A DNA stretch of 64,000 nucleotides from Nonomuraea ceibae (GTDB taxonomy: Bacteria > Actinomycetota > Actinomycetes > Streptosporangiales > Streptosporangiaceae). The stretch spans positions 1 to 64,000 of the forward strand of contig NZ_JAHKRO010000028.1 of assembly GCF_019396325.1 (NCBI RefSeq). The letters run 5' to 3'. Numbering within the stretch: position 1 is the stretch's first letter; each line of letters begins with the position of its first letter. Position numbers and translations under genes: made by a program. The notes below the pieces were generated by a model that saw only the letters and a list, made by a program, of their open reading frames with translations, had not been told where the DNA came from and did not search any database. Shown one piece after another: positions 18,136 to 27,088 of this stretch.

Positions 18136-18984
18136 CGCCGGTGGCCGCCCGTCCTCCACGGGCCGGCGGCCACCGGCGTCACTGACGGCCGGGACGACCT
18201 CGTACACGCGGGTCGTCCCGTACACGTCGCCGGGCCGCCCGCCGCGGCGCGTCACCGTGCGCACGTGGCGGAAACGCCCGGTCCCGAGCAGGTACGCCTC
18301 CTCGACCGGGTTGAAGTAGATCACCGTGATCGGGCGGGGCCGCCGGTCGGCCGAGGCGATCAGGCCGTCCATCGTGGCCGCGAAGATCTCGCCCCTGAAC
18401 GGGTTGTTCAGGAACACCACCGTGGCGTCGTCCGGGATGACGTAGTCCAGCACGTCGGAGTTGACGAACTCGACGCCGCCCGCGCGCAGCCGCAGCCGGG
18501 TGCCGGCCAGGTTCGCCCGCGCCACCTCGGTCAGCTCCGCCGACAGCTCCACGCCGATCACCCGCCTGAACGGGTAGCGGCTGGCCGCCTCCAGCGCCAT
18601 CCGGCCCTTGCCCGCGCCCAGGTCCACGAACACGTCGCCGCCGCCCACGTGGTCCCGGGGCAGCGCGCGCCGCAGCGTGCCCCAGTGGGCGGGGGAGTAG
18701 TAGACCCGTTCCGGATGGTCGAGCCCGAAGTCCGACAGATCGGCGAAATCGGCCGTGCTGACGCCGAACCGCCGGTCGTACAGCAGCCGCGACAGCCGGT
18801 TGCGCACCGAGCGCAGGCTCAGCGGGCCGCCCAGGTGCATCACGTCCTCGCCGAGCTGCAGGCCCGCGTCGAAGGCGAACGCGGCGGGCGCGCCGATCGC
18901 CACCGCGCCGATCAGCAGCGGCACCCGCCCCCGCACCGCCCCGGTGAACCTGGCCAGCGAGCTCGTGTCGTACGCGACGGTCAT
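18112..18984 (-). CDS. SAM-dependent methyltransferase, substrate unknown
   Basis: A 290-aa class I methyltransferase. The SAM motif I is DVFVDLGAGKGRMALEAA, followed by GVELSAEL and a motif-IV-like VVFLNNPFRGE, where NNPF resembles the NPPY-type motif of N-methyltransferases. An N-terminal hydrophobic stretch (LLIGAVAIGAPAAFAF) could touch the membrane. The ATG at 18984 has GAGGAGAGG just upstream; the longer reading to 19026 lacks such a site. Target unknown. Confidence 0.8.
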   Translation of the reverse strand: MTVAYDTSSLARFTGAVRGRVPLLIGAVAIGAPAAFAFDAGLQLGEDVMHLGGPLSLRSVRNRLSRLLYDRRFGVSTADFADLSDFGLDHPERVYYSPAHWGTLRRALPRDHVGGGDVFVDLGAGKGRMALEAASRYPFRRVIGVELSAELTEVARANLAGTRLRLRAGGVEFVNSDVLDYVIPDDATVVFLNNPFRGEIFAATMDGLIASADRRPRPITVIYFNPVEEAYLLGTGRFRHVRTVTRRGGRPGDVYGTTRVYEVVPAVSDAGGRRPVEDGRPPASGDRDRP

Positions 18985-19053
18985 GGAGCCTCTCCTCGGG
19001 GGGTGTGAAGTCGGGGCGGATGGCACGTTCCCGGGCGTACGCGCTCCCGGACG

Positions 19054-19434
19054 TCAGGAGCCGGTCGCGAGCTCCCGGTTCACCCGGGCGGCCACGAGGT
19101 GCGCGCGCCGGCCGATCAGCGCCAGCCCGCCCACCAGCAGCAGCGCCTGCGCCAGGGCGAACGCCACCCCGGCCGGCTCCGGCAGGTCCAGCGCCGCCTC
19201 GGCGGCCACGGCGGCGGCCAGCACCCCCGCCATGACCAGCGCCAGCCCGCGCATCGGCCCCCGCGCCCAGGCGTGCGCCGCGTCCCATGCCTCACGCGAG
19301 GCCAGCGTCTCGCGGGTGCGCAACCCGGCCAGGCCGTTACGGGAGTCGGCCGCGCCGGACTCGTCGTGGAACGGGACCAGCAGCAACGCGAGAGCAGGAA
19401 GGGTCAGGATCGCGGTCATCAGAACGGGGCCCAT
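19054..19434 (-). CDS. SdpI/YhfL-like membrane protein
   Basis: A 126-aa membrane protein with three hydrophobic helices. The loop RNGLAGLRTRETLASREAWDAAHAWA matches the SdpI family, whose founding member gives immunity to the SdpC toxin in Bacillus; many actinobacterial members have no known partner. The ATG at 19434 is chosen because TAGCAT lies 7 nt upstream; the ATG at 19443 is an alternative. It is divergent from the LexA-controlled promoter, and the first LexA box is about 80 bp upstream of it. Confidence 0.75.
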   Translation of the reverse strand: MGPVLMTAILTLPALALLLVPFHDESGAADSRNGLAGLRTRETLASREAWDAAHAWARGPMRGLALVMAGVLAAAVAAEAALDLPEPAGVAFALAQALLLVGGLALIGRRAHLVAARVNRELATGS

Positions 19435-19441
19435 GCCGGTC

Positions 19442-19447
19442 ATGCTA
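19442..19447 (-). promoter_or_regulatory. Possible leaderless -10 box of the SdpI-like gene
   Basis: TAGCAT on the minus strand, 7 nt before the ATG at 19434. It overlaps the alternative ATG at 19443, so it decides between the two starts only if used. Confidence 0.35.
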
Positions 19448-19513
19448 GCCAGGGCCGGGACGGGCGTCAGGCCTCCCCCAGGCGACGGTTCGGCGGCTCT
19501 TGGGACACGCTGA

Positions 19514-19529
19514 TCGAACCTGTGTTCGT
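19514..19529. promoter_or_regulatory. LexA (SOS) box 1
   Basis: TCGAACCTGTGTTCGT contains CGAAC-N4-GTTCG with both half-sites perfect, the LexA operator consensus of Gram-positive bacteria. Confidence 0.8.
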
Positions 19530-19537
19530 GGAACAGG

Positions 19538-19566
19538 TTGACACCGAGCGTGATCGAAATTATGTT
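19538..19566 (+). promoter_or_regulatory. Near-consensus promoter between and under the LexA boxes
   Basis: TTGACA (19538-19543), a 17-bp spacer, then TATGTT (19561-19566). The -10 lies inside LexA box 2, so LexA would block it directly. The predicted start is near 19573, reading towards the HEPN gene. Confidence 0.75.
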
Positions 19567-19569
19567 CGA
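19554..19569. promoter_or_regulatory. LexA (SOS) box 2
   Basis: TCGAAATTATGTTCGA keeps both outer half-sites; one base differs from TCGAAC-N4-GTTCGA. It is centred 40 bp from box 1, about four helical turns, so both face the same side. Confidence 0.75.
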
Positions 19570-19833
19570 CCTAGTGGCGTGAGGCTCGCGGCTCACGTCG
19601 TCGGACCTGGTCGTGGGTGCCGCTTCCCCCAAGCGGCACCCGCGGCCAGGCTCCACGGGCGAAGGGCGCGTCCTCGTCGTCGGCGGAGACGAGTGGGCGC
19701 GTCCTGGCCGGACGGGGAGAGGGGAAGCTCCTCGTCCGGCCGGCCCGGCGGAAATGTCGGTGCGGTCTGCGATTGTTGACCTCACCGGCTGGACGCCGGG
19801 GAGTCGCCCCACGACTCGAAGGAGGCGCGCAAG
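19570..19833 (+). other. Structured leader between the SOS promoter and the HEPN gene
   Basis: About 260 nt with no supported gene. It holds a small CGTGAG/CTCACG hairpin (about 19579-19598) and a perfect 11-bp hairpin with a 5-nt loop (GGGTGCCGCTT at 19615-19625, AAGCGGCACCC at 19631-19641). The second could end a short SOS-induced RNA or act as an attenuator. GTG-started frames exist (for example 19578-19781), but their Arg/Pro/Ser-rich products look random. Confidence 0.5.
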
Positions 19834-20280
19834 ATGGCACCACGGCACAGAGACACGCCCGGGCCCCGGCTGTCGCCTGCGGTTCGGGCACACCTGACCG
19901 ACTCCCGTTCCTGCCTGGCGGAGGCGGCCGCCGCCCGCACCCCGGCCTCGCGCTACGTGTCGGCCCACCTCGCGGCCCTGCGCGCGGCAGCGGCGATCCT
20001 CGCCGCCCGCCCCCGGCCCATGGAAGGCCGCCGGCGTCGCCTGCGCAGCGCCTGGGAGCTGCTGCCCGAGGCCGAGCCCCAGCTCGCCGAGTGGGCCGCC
20101 TACTTCTCGGTGAGCGCCGCCAAGCGCGCCGCCGCCGAGGCGGGCATGGTCCGCGGCGTCAGCGCCGCCGACGCCGACGAGCTGCTGGCCGAGGCCGACA
20201 CGTTCGTCTCGACGGTGGAGGACCTCCTGGGCGTCCCCGCCCAGCCCCAGCTCCCCACCGCCGTCCCCCTCGCGGGCTGA
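19834..20280 (+). CDS. SAV_6107-family HEPN-domain protein
   Basis: A 148-aa, mostly helical protein recognised as the actinobacterial SAV_6107 HEPN family (RYVSAHLAALRAAAAIL; WELLPEAEPQLAEWAAYF; KRAAAEAG). HEPN proteins include RNases and toxins, but the usual RxxxxH catalytic pair is not obvious here, so no activity is claimed. GGAGG sits 8 nt before the ATG. The promoter about 295 bp upstream is covered by two LexA boxes, which places this gene in the DNA-damage response. Confidence 0.8.
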   Translation: MAPRHRDTPGPRLSPAVRAHLTDSRSCLAEAAAARTPASRYVSAHLAALRAAAAILAARPRPMEGRRRRLRSAWELLPEAEPQLAEWAAYFSVSAAKRAAAEAGMVRGVSAADADELLAEADTFVSTVEDLLGVPAQPQLPTAVPLAG

Positions 20281-20307
20281 CACCCTCCCGCTTCGCACGC
20301 GGGTGGA

Positions 20308-20330
20308 CCCTCACGTCCGGCACGTGAGGG
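20308..20330 (+). terminator. Hairpin after the HEPN gene
   Basis: CCCTCACGT and ACGTGAGGG form a perfect 9-bp stem around a 5-nt loop, 28 nt past the stop codon. No T-tract follows. Confidence 0.6.
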
Positions 20331-20582
20331 CGCCGCCGCTCCCCGGCCTCACGCCCGTGGTGTGACGCCTGCGGCCGGGCCGCCTGCCGTGGCGGCGCTC
20401 CGGGCTGCCCGGCGCGGCAGCCCCCGTTCGGCGTACGCGCATGCCGTCGACGGCCCGCGCCCGATTCCGACGCGCCGCCCTCACGCCTCTCCCGGGACCG
20501 CGGACGGCCGAACCGCGTGGCGGGAAGCCCGTTGGGCCCGCAGGCAGGTCGTCCCCGGCTCCCGTGAAGGCCGCCGCCACCC

Positions 20583-20760
20583 TGGCCTGGTCTTCCCGGG
20601 CGCGGCCCCGGCTGGGTCCTCCGGGCGCAGCCCTGGCCCATTCTTCCCGGGCGCGCGCCCAGGGCCCGGTCTTTCCGTGCGCGTTCACGGCCCGTCCCCT
20701 TGGGGGCGTTGCCCCCGGCCGGCCTTCCCGGAGGCGATCCCAGCGGGCAGCGGCGGGCCA
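20583..20760. repeat. Degenerate tandem repeats of about 26-31 bp
   Basis: Six adjacent imperfect units share the pattern TCTTCCCGGGCGCG-N2-CCC-N-GGCC. The units begin near 20583, 20614, 20639, 20667, 20693 and 20721. Several can fold into short hairpins, such as GGGCGCGCGCCC at 20649-20660. Confidence 0.5.
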
Positions 20761-21042
20761 AGTCCTTCGCGAAGGCGGCCCCAGCGCCCGGGAAGGCGGT
20801 TTCCGCGCCCCAGGAGGGCACTTGTGGCCCCTTGGGCACCTTGGGTGGGTTCGTCGCCTGGAGAGCGTTCTCCGGCCCTTAGGGAACGCTCCCACGCGCC
20901 CGCAGGGCCGGTCCTGGGTCCCGAAGAAGGGGCGGGGTGGGTTGGGGAGCGGCCGGCAGCGGGAGAGGGCGGGAATGGTGACCAGATTGGCGTGCTTTGT
21001 TGGGTTTGTCCTAAAACGGTCAACATGCCAGTAAATGAGTAT

Positions 21043-21076
21043 GAAAAAGGGGCGCTCCGTGGGTCTCGGGCGCCCC
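21043..21076 (-). terminator. Rho-independent terminator of bldD
   Basis: On the minus strand GGGGCGC, a 14-nt loop and GCGCCCC form a perfect 7-bp stem followed by TTTTTC, 18 nt past the bldD stop codon. It is the only classic stem-plus-T-tract terminator in the window. Confidence 0.85.
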
Positions 21077-21094
21077 TGGGGGAGTCGGTCGCGG

Positions 21095-21589
21095 TCAGAA
21101 GGACTCGACGGCGCGCCGGGCCTCGGCGTCGAGGACGCCCCAGCTGATGAGCTCCTCCGTCAGCTCACTCGGCGACTTGTCGTAGATGACCGCAAGGGAG
21201 CGCAGGTCCTCCTGGCGGATCGACAGGACCTTGCCGTTGTAGTCGCCACGCTGGCTCTGAATGGTGGCGGCGTAGCGGGCCAGGGCGCCGGCCTTCTCCT
21301 TGGGCAGGGTGGCAAGCCGCTCCAGGTCGATGACAAGCTTGGGCGTCGGCCCGAGCGGGCTCGGCGCGGCGCCGCCCGGCAGCAGCTCCGAGACGGGCAC
21401 CCCGTAGAAGTCGGCAAGCTCGGCAAGCTTCTGCACGGTGACGGCGCGGTCGCCGCGCTCGTACGAGCCCACGACCACGGCTTTCCACCTGCCGCGCGAC
21501 TTCTCTTCGACTCCGTGCAGGGACAGGCCCTGCTGGGTGCGGATGGCGCGGAGTCGTGCACCCAGCGACTTTGCGTACTCAGACGGCAT
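21095..21589 (-). CDS. bldD: Developmental master regulator BldD
   Basis: A 164-aa regulator nearly identical in pattern to Streptomyces BldD, which holds the vegetative state by repressing sporulation genes when bound to c-di-GMP. The N-terminal HTH contains LRAIRTQQGLSLHGVEEKS and VGSYERGDRAVTV. The C-terminal domain keeps the c-di-GMP motif RGD (114-116) with the second half RQED at 125-128, where Streptomyces has RQDD. A conservative Asp-to-Glu change at 127 should still coordinate the ligand. GGGGGG lies 7 nt before the ATG. Its promoter carries a BldD-like box, consistent with the known autorepression. Confidence 0.96.
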   Translation of the reverse strand: MPSEYAKSLGARLRAIRTQQGLSLHGVEEKSRGRWKAVVVGSYERGDRAVTVQKLAELADFYGVPVSELLPGGAAPSPLGPTPKLVIDLERLATLPKEKAGALARYAATIQSQRGDYNGKVLSIRQEDLRSLAVIYDKSPSELTEELISWGVLDAEARRAVESF

Positions 21590-21753
21590 TGTGTGGCCCC
21601 CCGGCTCTCGTATCTATAGCTCTCAGTAGATTGTGCTCCCTTGCGGCGAATGCCTGAGCCACCGGGGGTACGGTGCCGGGTCCGGCGCCATGGGGTGGCC
21701 GTGGCCCCCGGGCTGCCCCCGGGAACGCCGCGCGGTGTTGGTTACGCTCAGTG
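21590..21753 (-). other. bldD leader region
   Basis: The predicted transcript start near 21747 leaves an untranslated leader of about 158 nt. It includes AT-rich ATCTACTGAGAGCTATAGAT, unlike the leaderless genes around it. No known riboswitch is recognisable. Confidence 0.4.
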
Positions 21754-21754
21754 A
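21742..21754. promoter_or_regulatory. BldD box in the bldD promoter
   Basis: TTACGCTCAGTGA fits the BldD target TNAC-NC(A/T)GN-GTNA with one mismatch. It touches the -10 hexamer and covers the predicted transcription start. Confidence 0.65.
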
Positions 21755-21782
21755 CGGTAAAGGGGTGGACGCCTAAGGTCAA
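21754..21782 (-). promoter_or_regulatory. bldD promoter
   Basis: On the minus strand TTGACC (21777-21782), a 17-bp spacer, then TACCGT (21754-21759). Spacing and hexamers fit the vegetative sigma factor. Confidence 0.65.
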
Positions 21783-21916
21783 GCTGATTGGAAAAAAGAT
21801 GCCGAATCCGATCCGGTATGGAACGCCACTTAAGCCCCTCATGTCCCGGTGGTAACACTACTTCGTCATAGTTTGCCGAGTAACAGGGCCGGTTTCGGCA
21901 CCGGGGCGAAAGCGGA

Positions 21917-22807
21917 TCAGGGCTGACGGGTCAGGATCATGACCGGCCTGGTCGCCGCCCGTACGATCTTGATGCTGGTGTCGCCGAGGAACACCCGCCT
22001 GAGCGGCCCCGAGTCGCTGGAGGCGCAGATGACCAGTTCGCCGGGCAGCCACGTGCCCGCGCGCATGGCCTGAGCGACGTTGCGGCCCTCCAGGATCTCC
22101 ACCTCCACCTGGGTGCGCCGCCGGTGGCCCCGGGCGGCCGACTTCAGGTCGGCGGCGGCCTGGTCGCGCAGCCGGGCCAGCATCTCCTCCTCGGCCCTGG
22201 CCGGGCGGCCGCTCCTGAGCACCAGCGTGACCAGGCGCAGCGGCAGGTCCAGTCCGGCGGCGATGGCGGCGGCGCGTTTGACGGCGGCGTCCGCGCCGGG
22301 GCCGCGCCGGTAGGCGACGGTGAGGCGCTCAAGCGCGGCGGGCGGCTCGTCGGCGTAGCCGCGCGGGGCCAGCAGCACCGGCACCGGCGAGGCGTGCAGG
22401 AGCTGGTCGGCGGTGCTGCCGAGGGCGATGCGGTCCTTGCCGCCGCCGGGCGCCGACCCGATGACGACCACGTCCGCCGAGCGCTTGCGCGCCAGCTCCA
22501 CCAGCCCGCGCCCGCTGCCCTTGTGCGTGTAGGCGAGGTAGGCGGCGTTCTCCCCGATCTCCTTGCCGGCCAGCTCGCCGGTCAGCTCGCGCGCCTGGTC
22601 GAGGGTGGCGGCGGCCTGCTCGTCGAGGTAGGCGGCCCACGCCCCGGCGTCGGCGCGCGCCGGTCCCGGCGGGCCCCAGGCGGGCGGCTTGACGGCGGCG
22701 ACCGTCAGCCGCGCGCCGGTCTGCCTGGCCAGCAGCACGGCCAGCGTCAGCCCGTCGCGGCCCCGGGCCTCCGGGATGAATCCGGTCAGCACGTTCTCGA
22801 ACCGCAT
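21917..22807 (-). CDS. Universal stress protein, tandem UspA domains
   Basis: A 296-aa protein of two UspA repeats (about 1-145 and 150-296). The first has the ATP-binding pattern GSAPGGGKDRIALGSTAD, G-x2-G-x9-G(S/T). The second ends ASSDSGPLRRVFLGDTSIKI and is more degenerate. The ATG shares a base with the permease stop codon (TGATG), so it is the third gene of the arcA-permease-usp operon. Usp proteins sense ATP or energy state, which suggests a stress-linked role for the operon. Confidence 0.9.
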   Translation of the reverse strand: MRFENVLTGFIPEARGRDGLTLAVLLARQTGARLTVAAVKPPAWGPPGPARADAGAWAAYLDEQAAATLDQARELTGELAGKEIGENAAYLAYTHKGSGRGLVELARKRSADVVVIGSAPGGGKDRIALGSTADQLLHASPVPVLLAPRGYADEPPAALERLTVAYRRGPGADAAVKRAAAIAAGLDLPLRLVTLVLRSGRPARAEEEMLARLRDQAAADLKSAARGHRRRTQVEVEILEGRNVAQAMRAGTWLPGELVICASSDSGPLRRVFLGDTSIKIVRAATRPVMILTRQP

Positions 22808-24228
22808 CAGCGCACCTCGGCGTTCAACCGCGAGTGGCGGTAGCCGTACAGGAAGTAACAGACGAGCCCGGCCAGCATCCACAGGCCGAACGCCGCCCAG
22901 GTGACCCCGGCCAGGCCGGCCATCACCAGGACGCACAGGATGACGCCGAGCACCGGCGTGAGGGGGAACAGCGGGGCGCGGAAGCTGCGCGGCAGGTCGG
23001 GGCGCCGGTAGCGGAGCACGAGCACGCCGGCGTTGACGATGGCGAAGGCGAACAGCGTGCCGATGCTGGTGGCCTCGGCGAGCTGGCCGAGCGGGACGAG
23101 CCCGGCCAGCACCGCGATGAACAGCGTGACGATGAGCGTGTTGGCGACCGGCACCTGGCGGCGCGGGTTGACCCGCTGGAAGATCCGCGGCACGAGCCCG
23201 TCGCGGGACATGGCGAACAGGATGCGCGTCTGGCCGTACATGACGGTCAGGACGACGCTGGCGATCGCGATCACCGCGCCGAACGAGACGACGAGCCCCG
23301 CCCACGTGGAGCCGGTGGCCAGGTCGGCGATGAGCGACAGGCTGGCCTCGGTGCTCTCGGGGTCGAAGTCCGTCCACGGCATGGCACCGATGGCGGCCAG
23401 CGCGACGAGCACGTACAGCAGGGTGACGACGGCCAGTGACAGCACGATGGCCAGCGGCAGGTCGCGTTTGGGGTTCTTGGCCTCCTCGCCCGCGGTGGAG
23501 GCGGCGTCGAAGCCGATGTAGGAGAAGAACACCTGCGACGCGGCGGCCGTCACCCCGGCGACGCCCATCGGCGCGAACGGGGCGAAGTTGCCCGCCTGGA
23601 AGCCGGTGAACGCCACCACGCAGAAGAACACCAGCACGGCGATCTTGATGAGCACGAACACGCTGTTGGCCGTGGCGCTCTCGGAGGAGCCGCGCAGCAG
23701 CACCCAGGTGGCAAGCAGCACGATGAGGATCGCGGTGACGTTGACGACGCCGCCGTCCTGGCCGGGCGAGCGGGTGACGGCGTCGGGCAGCGTCCAGCCG
23801 GTCAGGCCGTACAGGAAGGCGTTGAGGTACTCGCCCCAGCCGACGGCGACGGCGGCGACGGAGACGGCGTACTCCAGCATGAGGCACCAGCCGCACACCC
23901 AGGCCACGAGCTCGCCCATGGTCGCGTACGCGTAGGAGTAGGACGAGCCGGACACCGGGATGGTCCCGGCGAGCTCGGCGTACGACAGCGCGGAGAACAG
24001 GGCGGTGATCGCCGCCAGCACGAACGCCAGCACCACCGCCGGTCCGGCCTTGGGCACGGCCTGGCCGAGGATGACGAAGATGCCGGTGCCCAGCGTGGCG
24101 CCCACGCTGAAGAGCGTGAGCTGCCACAGCGACATGGTGCGGCGCAGCTCGCCGCCCTCGCCCCGGCCGCCCTCGGCGACGATGCGCTCGGCCGGCTTGG
24201 TGCGCAGCAGGCCGCGGATCAGTGACAC
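22807..24228 (-). CDS. APC-superfamily amino acid permease (CAT-like)
   Basis: A 473-aa transporter with about 12 transmembrane helices. The family hallmark in helix 1 is GATLGTGIFVILGQA, followed by SYAELAGTIPVSGSSYSYAY; SYIGFDAASTAGEEAKNP is the conserved helix 6 region of the cationic amino acid transporter group. Placed 9 nt after arcA, it probably imports arginine or exchanges it for citrulline or ornithine. It starts with GTG. Confidence 0.9.
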   Translation of the reverse strand: MSLIRGLLRTKPAERIVAEGGRGEGGELRRTMSLWQLTLFSVGATLGTGIFVILGQAVPKAGPAVVLAFVLAAITALFSALSYAELAGTIPVSGSSYSYAYATMGELVAWVCGWCLMLEYAVSVAAVAVGWGEYLNAFLYGLTGWTLPDAVTRSPGQDGGVVNVTAILIVLLATWVLLRGSSESATANSVFVLIKIAVLVFFCVVAFTGFQAGNFAPFAPMGVAGVTAAASQVFFSYIGFDAASTAGEEAKNPKRDLPLAIVLSLAVVTLLYVLVALAAIGAMPWTDFDPESTEASLSLIADLATGSTWAGLVVSFGAVIAIASVVLTVMYGQTRILFAMSRDGLVPRIFQRVNPRRQVPVANTLIVTLFIAVLAGLVPLGQLAEATSIGTLFAFAIVNAGVLVLRYRRPDLPRSFRAPLFPLTPVLGVILCVLVMAGLAGVTWAAFGLWMLAGLVCYFLYGYRHSRLNAEVR

Positions 24229-24237
24229 GGCGGGCCC

Positions 24238-25482
24238 TCAGATGCCGTCGCGTTCGAGCGGGCAGCTCATGCAGCGCGGCCCGCCCCGGCCCCGGCCGAG
24301 CTCGCTGCCCCGGATGGTGATGACCTCGATGCCGTTGTCGCGCAGGTAGTTGTTGGTCGTGGTGTTGCGCTCGTAGGCGATGACGACGCCCGGCTCGACG
24401 GCCAGGCCGTTGCAGCCGTCGTCCCACTGCTCGCGCTCGGCGGCGGAGACGTCCTGCGTCGGCGTCAGCACGGTGATCTCCGGCAGGTCGAGCGCGTGCG
24501 CGATGGCGGCGTGCATGTCCTGCGGCGGATGGTCGGTGACCAGCAGCTCCTTGTCGTTGCGGCCGGGCTCGATCGTGTAGGCGGGCAGCATGCCGAGCCC
24601 GGCGTACTTGGTGAACACGCCCTCGTCCAGCATCGTCATGACGGTGTCGAGGTGCATGAACGCGCGGGCCTTCGGCATGTTGAGCGCCACGATGCGGCGC
24701 GCCGAGCCGGCCCTGAAGAGGTTGCGGGCCAGCATCTCCACGGCCTGCGGCTGGGTGCGCTCGCTCATCCCGACGAGCACCGCGCCGCGCCCGATGACGA
24801 GCACGTCGCCGCCCTCCAGCGTGGCCGGCGCCACCGCGTGCCCCGGCATCCACACGTGGTAGCCGCCCGGCCCCGGCCGGTCGAAGCCGCCGGCGAACAT
24901 CGGGTGGAACTGGTAGATCGCCTCCATGTTCACCGTCTCGCGCATCCGCGCCTTCTTCTTCATGGCGTTGATGGACACGCCGTCGTACACCCAGCAGGAG
25001 GTGTCGCGGGTGAACAGGTGGTTGGGCAGCGGCGGCAGGATGAAGTCGTCGCGGCCGAGCGTGTGGAAGGCCACCGACCGCGGCTCGCAGCCCAGCGCGG
25101 CCAGCTCGCCGCGGGTGATGCCGCCGGTCAGGTACGTGGACAGCGTGCCGGCGTCCATGGCGTCGAGCGCGTTGCGGATGTCGTCGACCGCCACGGGGCC
25201 CAGCCACCGCTCGTCCACGACCGCGTCCAGGATGTGCTTGCGCGCCTCGGGGATCTCCACCGTCTCGCCGAGCAGGTCCGACAGCAGGTGCACGACGACG
25301 CCCCGGCCGCGCAGCACCTGCTCGAACTCGCGGTGCTCCTCGACCGCCCGCTGCACCCACAGCACGTCGTCGAAGAGGAAGGCGTCCTTGTTGGACGGCG
25401 TCAGCCTCTTCAGCGACAGCTCCGGCCGGTGCAACAGGACCTGGTGGAGCCGGCCCACCTCCGAATCGACGTGAAATGTCAT
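24238..25482 (-). CDS. arcA: Arginine deiminase
   Basis: Hydrolyses arginine to citrulline and ammonia. The 414-aa guanidino-modifying fold shows [12 protein letters not shown], the catalytic FMHLDTVMT (His and Asp), [10 protein letters not shown] and the nucleophilic cysteine C404 in GGPRCMSCP. Ornithine carbamoyltransferase and carbamate kinase are not nearby, so the ATP-yielding part of the pathway is missing here and the enzyme may serve acid, nitrogen or arginine-depletion roles. It leads the arcA-permease-usp operon and is divergent from pyrR. Confidence 0.95.
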   Translation of the reverse strand: MTFHVDSEVGRLHQVLLHRPELSLKRLTPSNKDAFLFDDVLWVQRAVEEHREFEQVLRGRGVVVHLLSDLLGETVEIPEARKHILDAVVDERWLGPVAVDDIRNALDAMDAGTLSTYLTGGITRGELAALGCEPRSVAFHTLGRDDFILPPLPNHLFTRDTSCWVYDGVSINAMKKKARMRETVNMEAIYQFHPMFAGGFDRPGPGGYHVWMPGHAVAPATLEGGDVLVIGRGAVLVGMSERTQPQAVEMLARNLFRAGSARRIVALNMPKARAFMHLDTVMTMLDEGVFTKYAGLGMLPAYTIEPGRNDKELLVTDHPPQDMHAAIAHALDLPEITVLTPTQDVSAAEREQWDDGCNGLAVEPGVVIAYERNTTTNNYLRDNGIEVITIRGSELGRGRGGPRCMSCPLERDGI

Positions 25483-25540
25483 TTTCCCTCTATCCCCGGA
25501 AACCCTCTGTGTGACCCATCACCTGACGCCTACCCCGCCG

Positions 25541-25567
25541 TTGCCGCTGGTAGCCGCCTGGTACTGT
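25541..25567 (+). promoter_or_regulatory. Possible pyr operon promoter
   Basis: TTGCCG (25541-25546) and TACTGT (25562-25567) with a short 15-bp spacer. The start would be near 25574, just ahead of the PyrR hairpin. Confidence 0.4.
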
Positions 25568-25583
25568 GTGTGCCGACCAGCAT

Positions 25584-27084
<1,501 letters not shown>

Positions 27085-27088
<4 letters not shown>

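Larger units (their letters stand above)
20281..21042. other. GC-rich intergenic region without a supported gene
   Basis: About 760 bp between the HEPN gene and the bldD terminator. It has a hairpin just after the HEPN stop codon, a degenerate tandem repeat array at 20583-20760, and an 8-bp inverted repeat GAGCGTTC/GAACGCTC (20863-20891). Open frames exist in several phases but lack a ribosome site and family likeness. The last 60 bp (from about 20980) are clearly more AT-rich. Confidence 0.6.

Noticed and set aside
18985-19053. Promoter between the methyltransferase and SdpI-like genes
   Set aside because: No -10/-35 pair or leaderless box could be placed with confidence.
19578-19781. Possible small SOS peptide starting with GTG after the LexA promoter
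   Set aside because: The 67-residue product is Arg-rich and random-looking and the frame crosses a perfect hairpin. Kept only as a note in the leader feature.
20583-20760. CRISPR array
   Set aside because: Units are adjacent, degenerate and without unique spacers, and no cas genes are near.
20362-21147. 261-codon frame downstream of the HEPN gene
   Set aside because: Pro/Arg/Gly-rich, no ribosome site, runs through the repeat array and the bldD terminator. No support as a gene.
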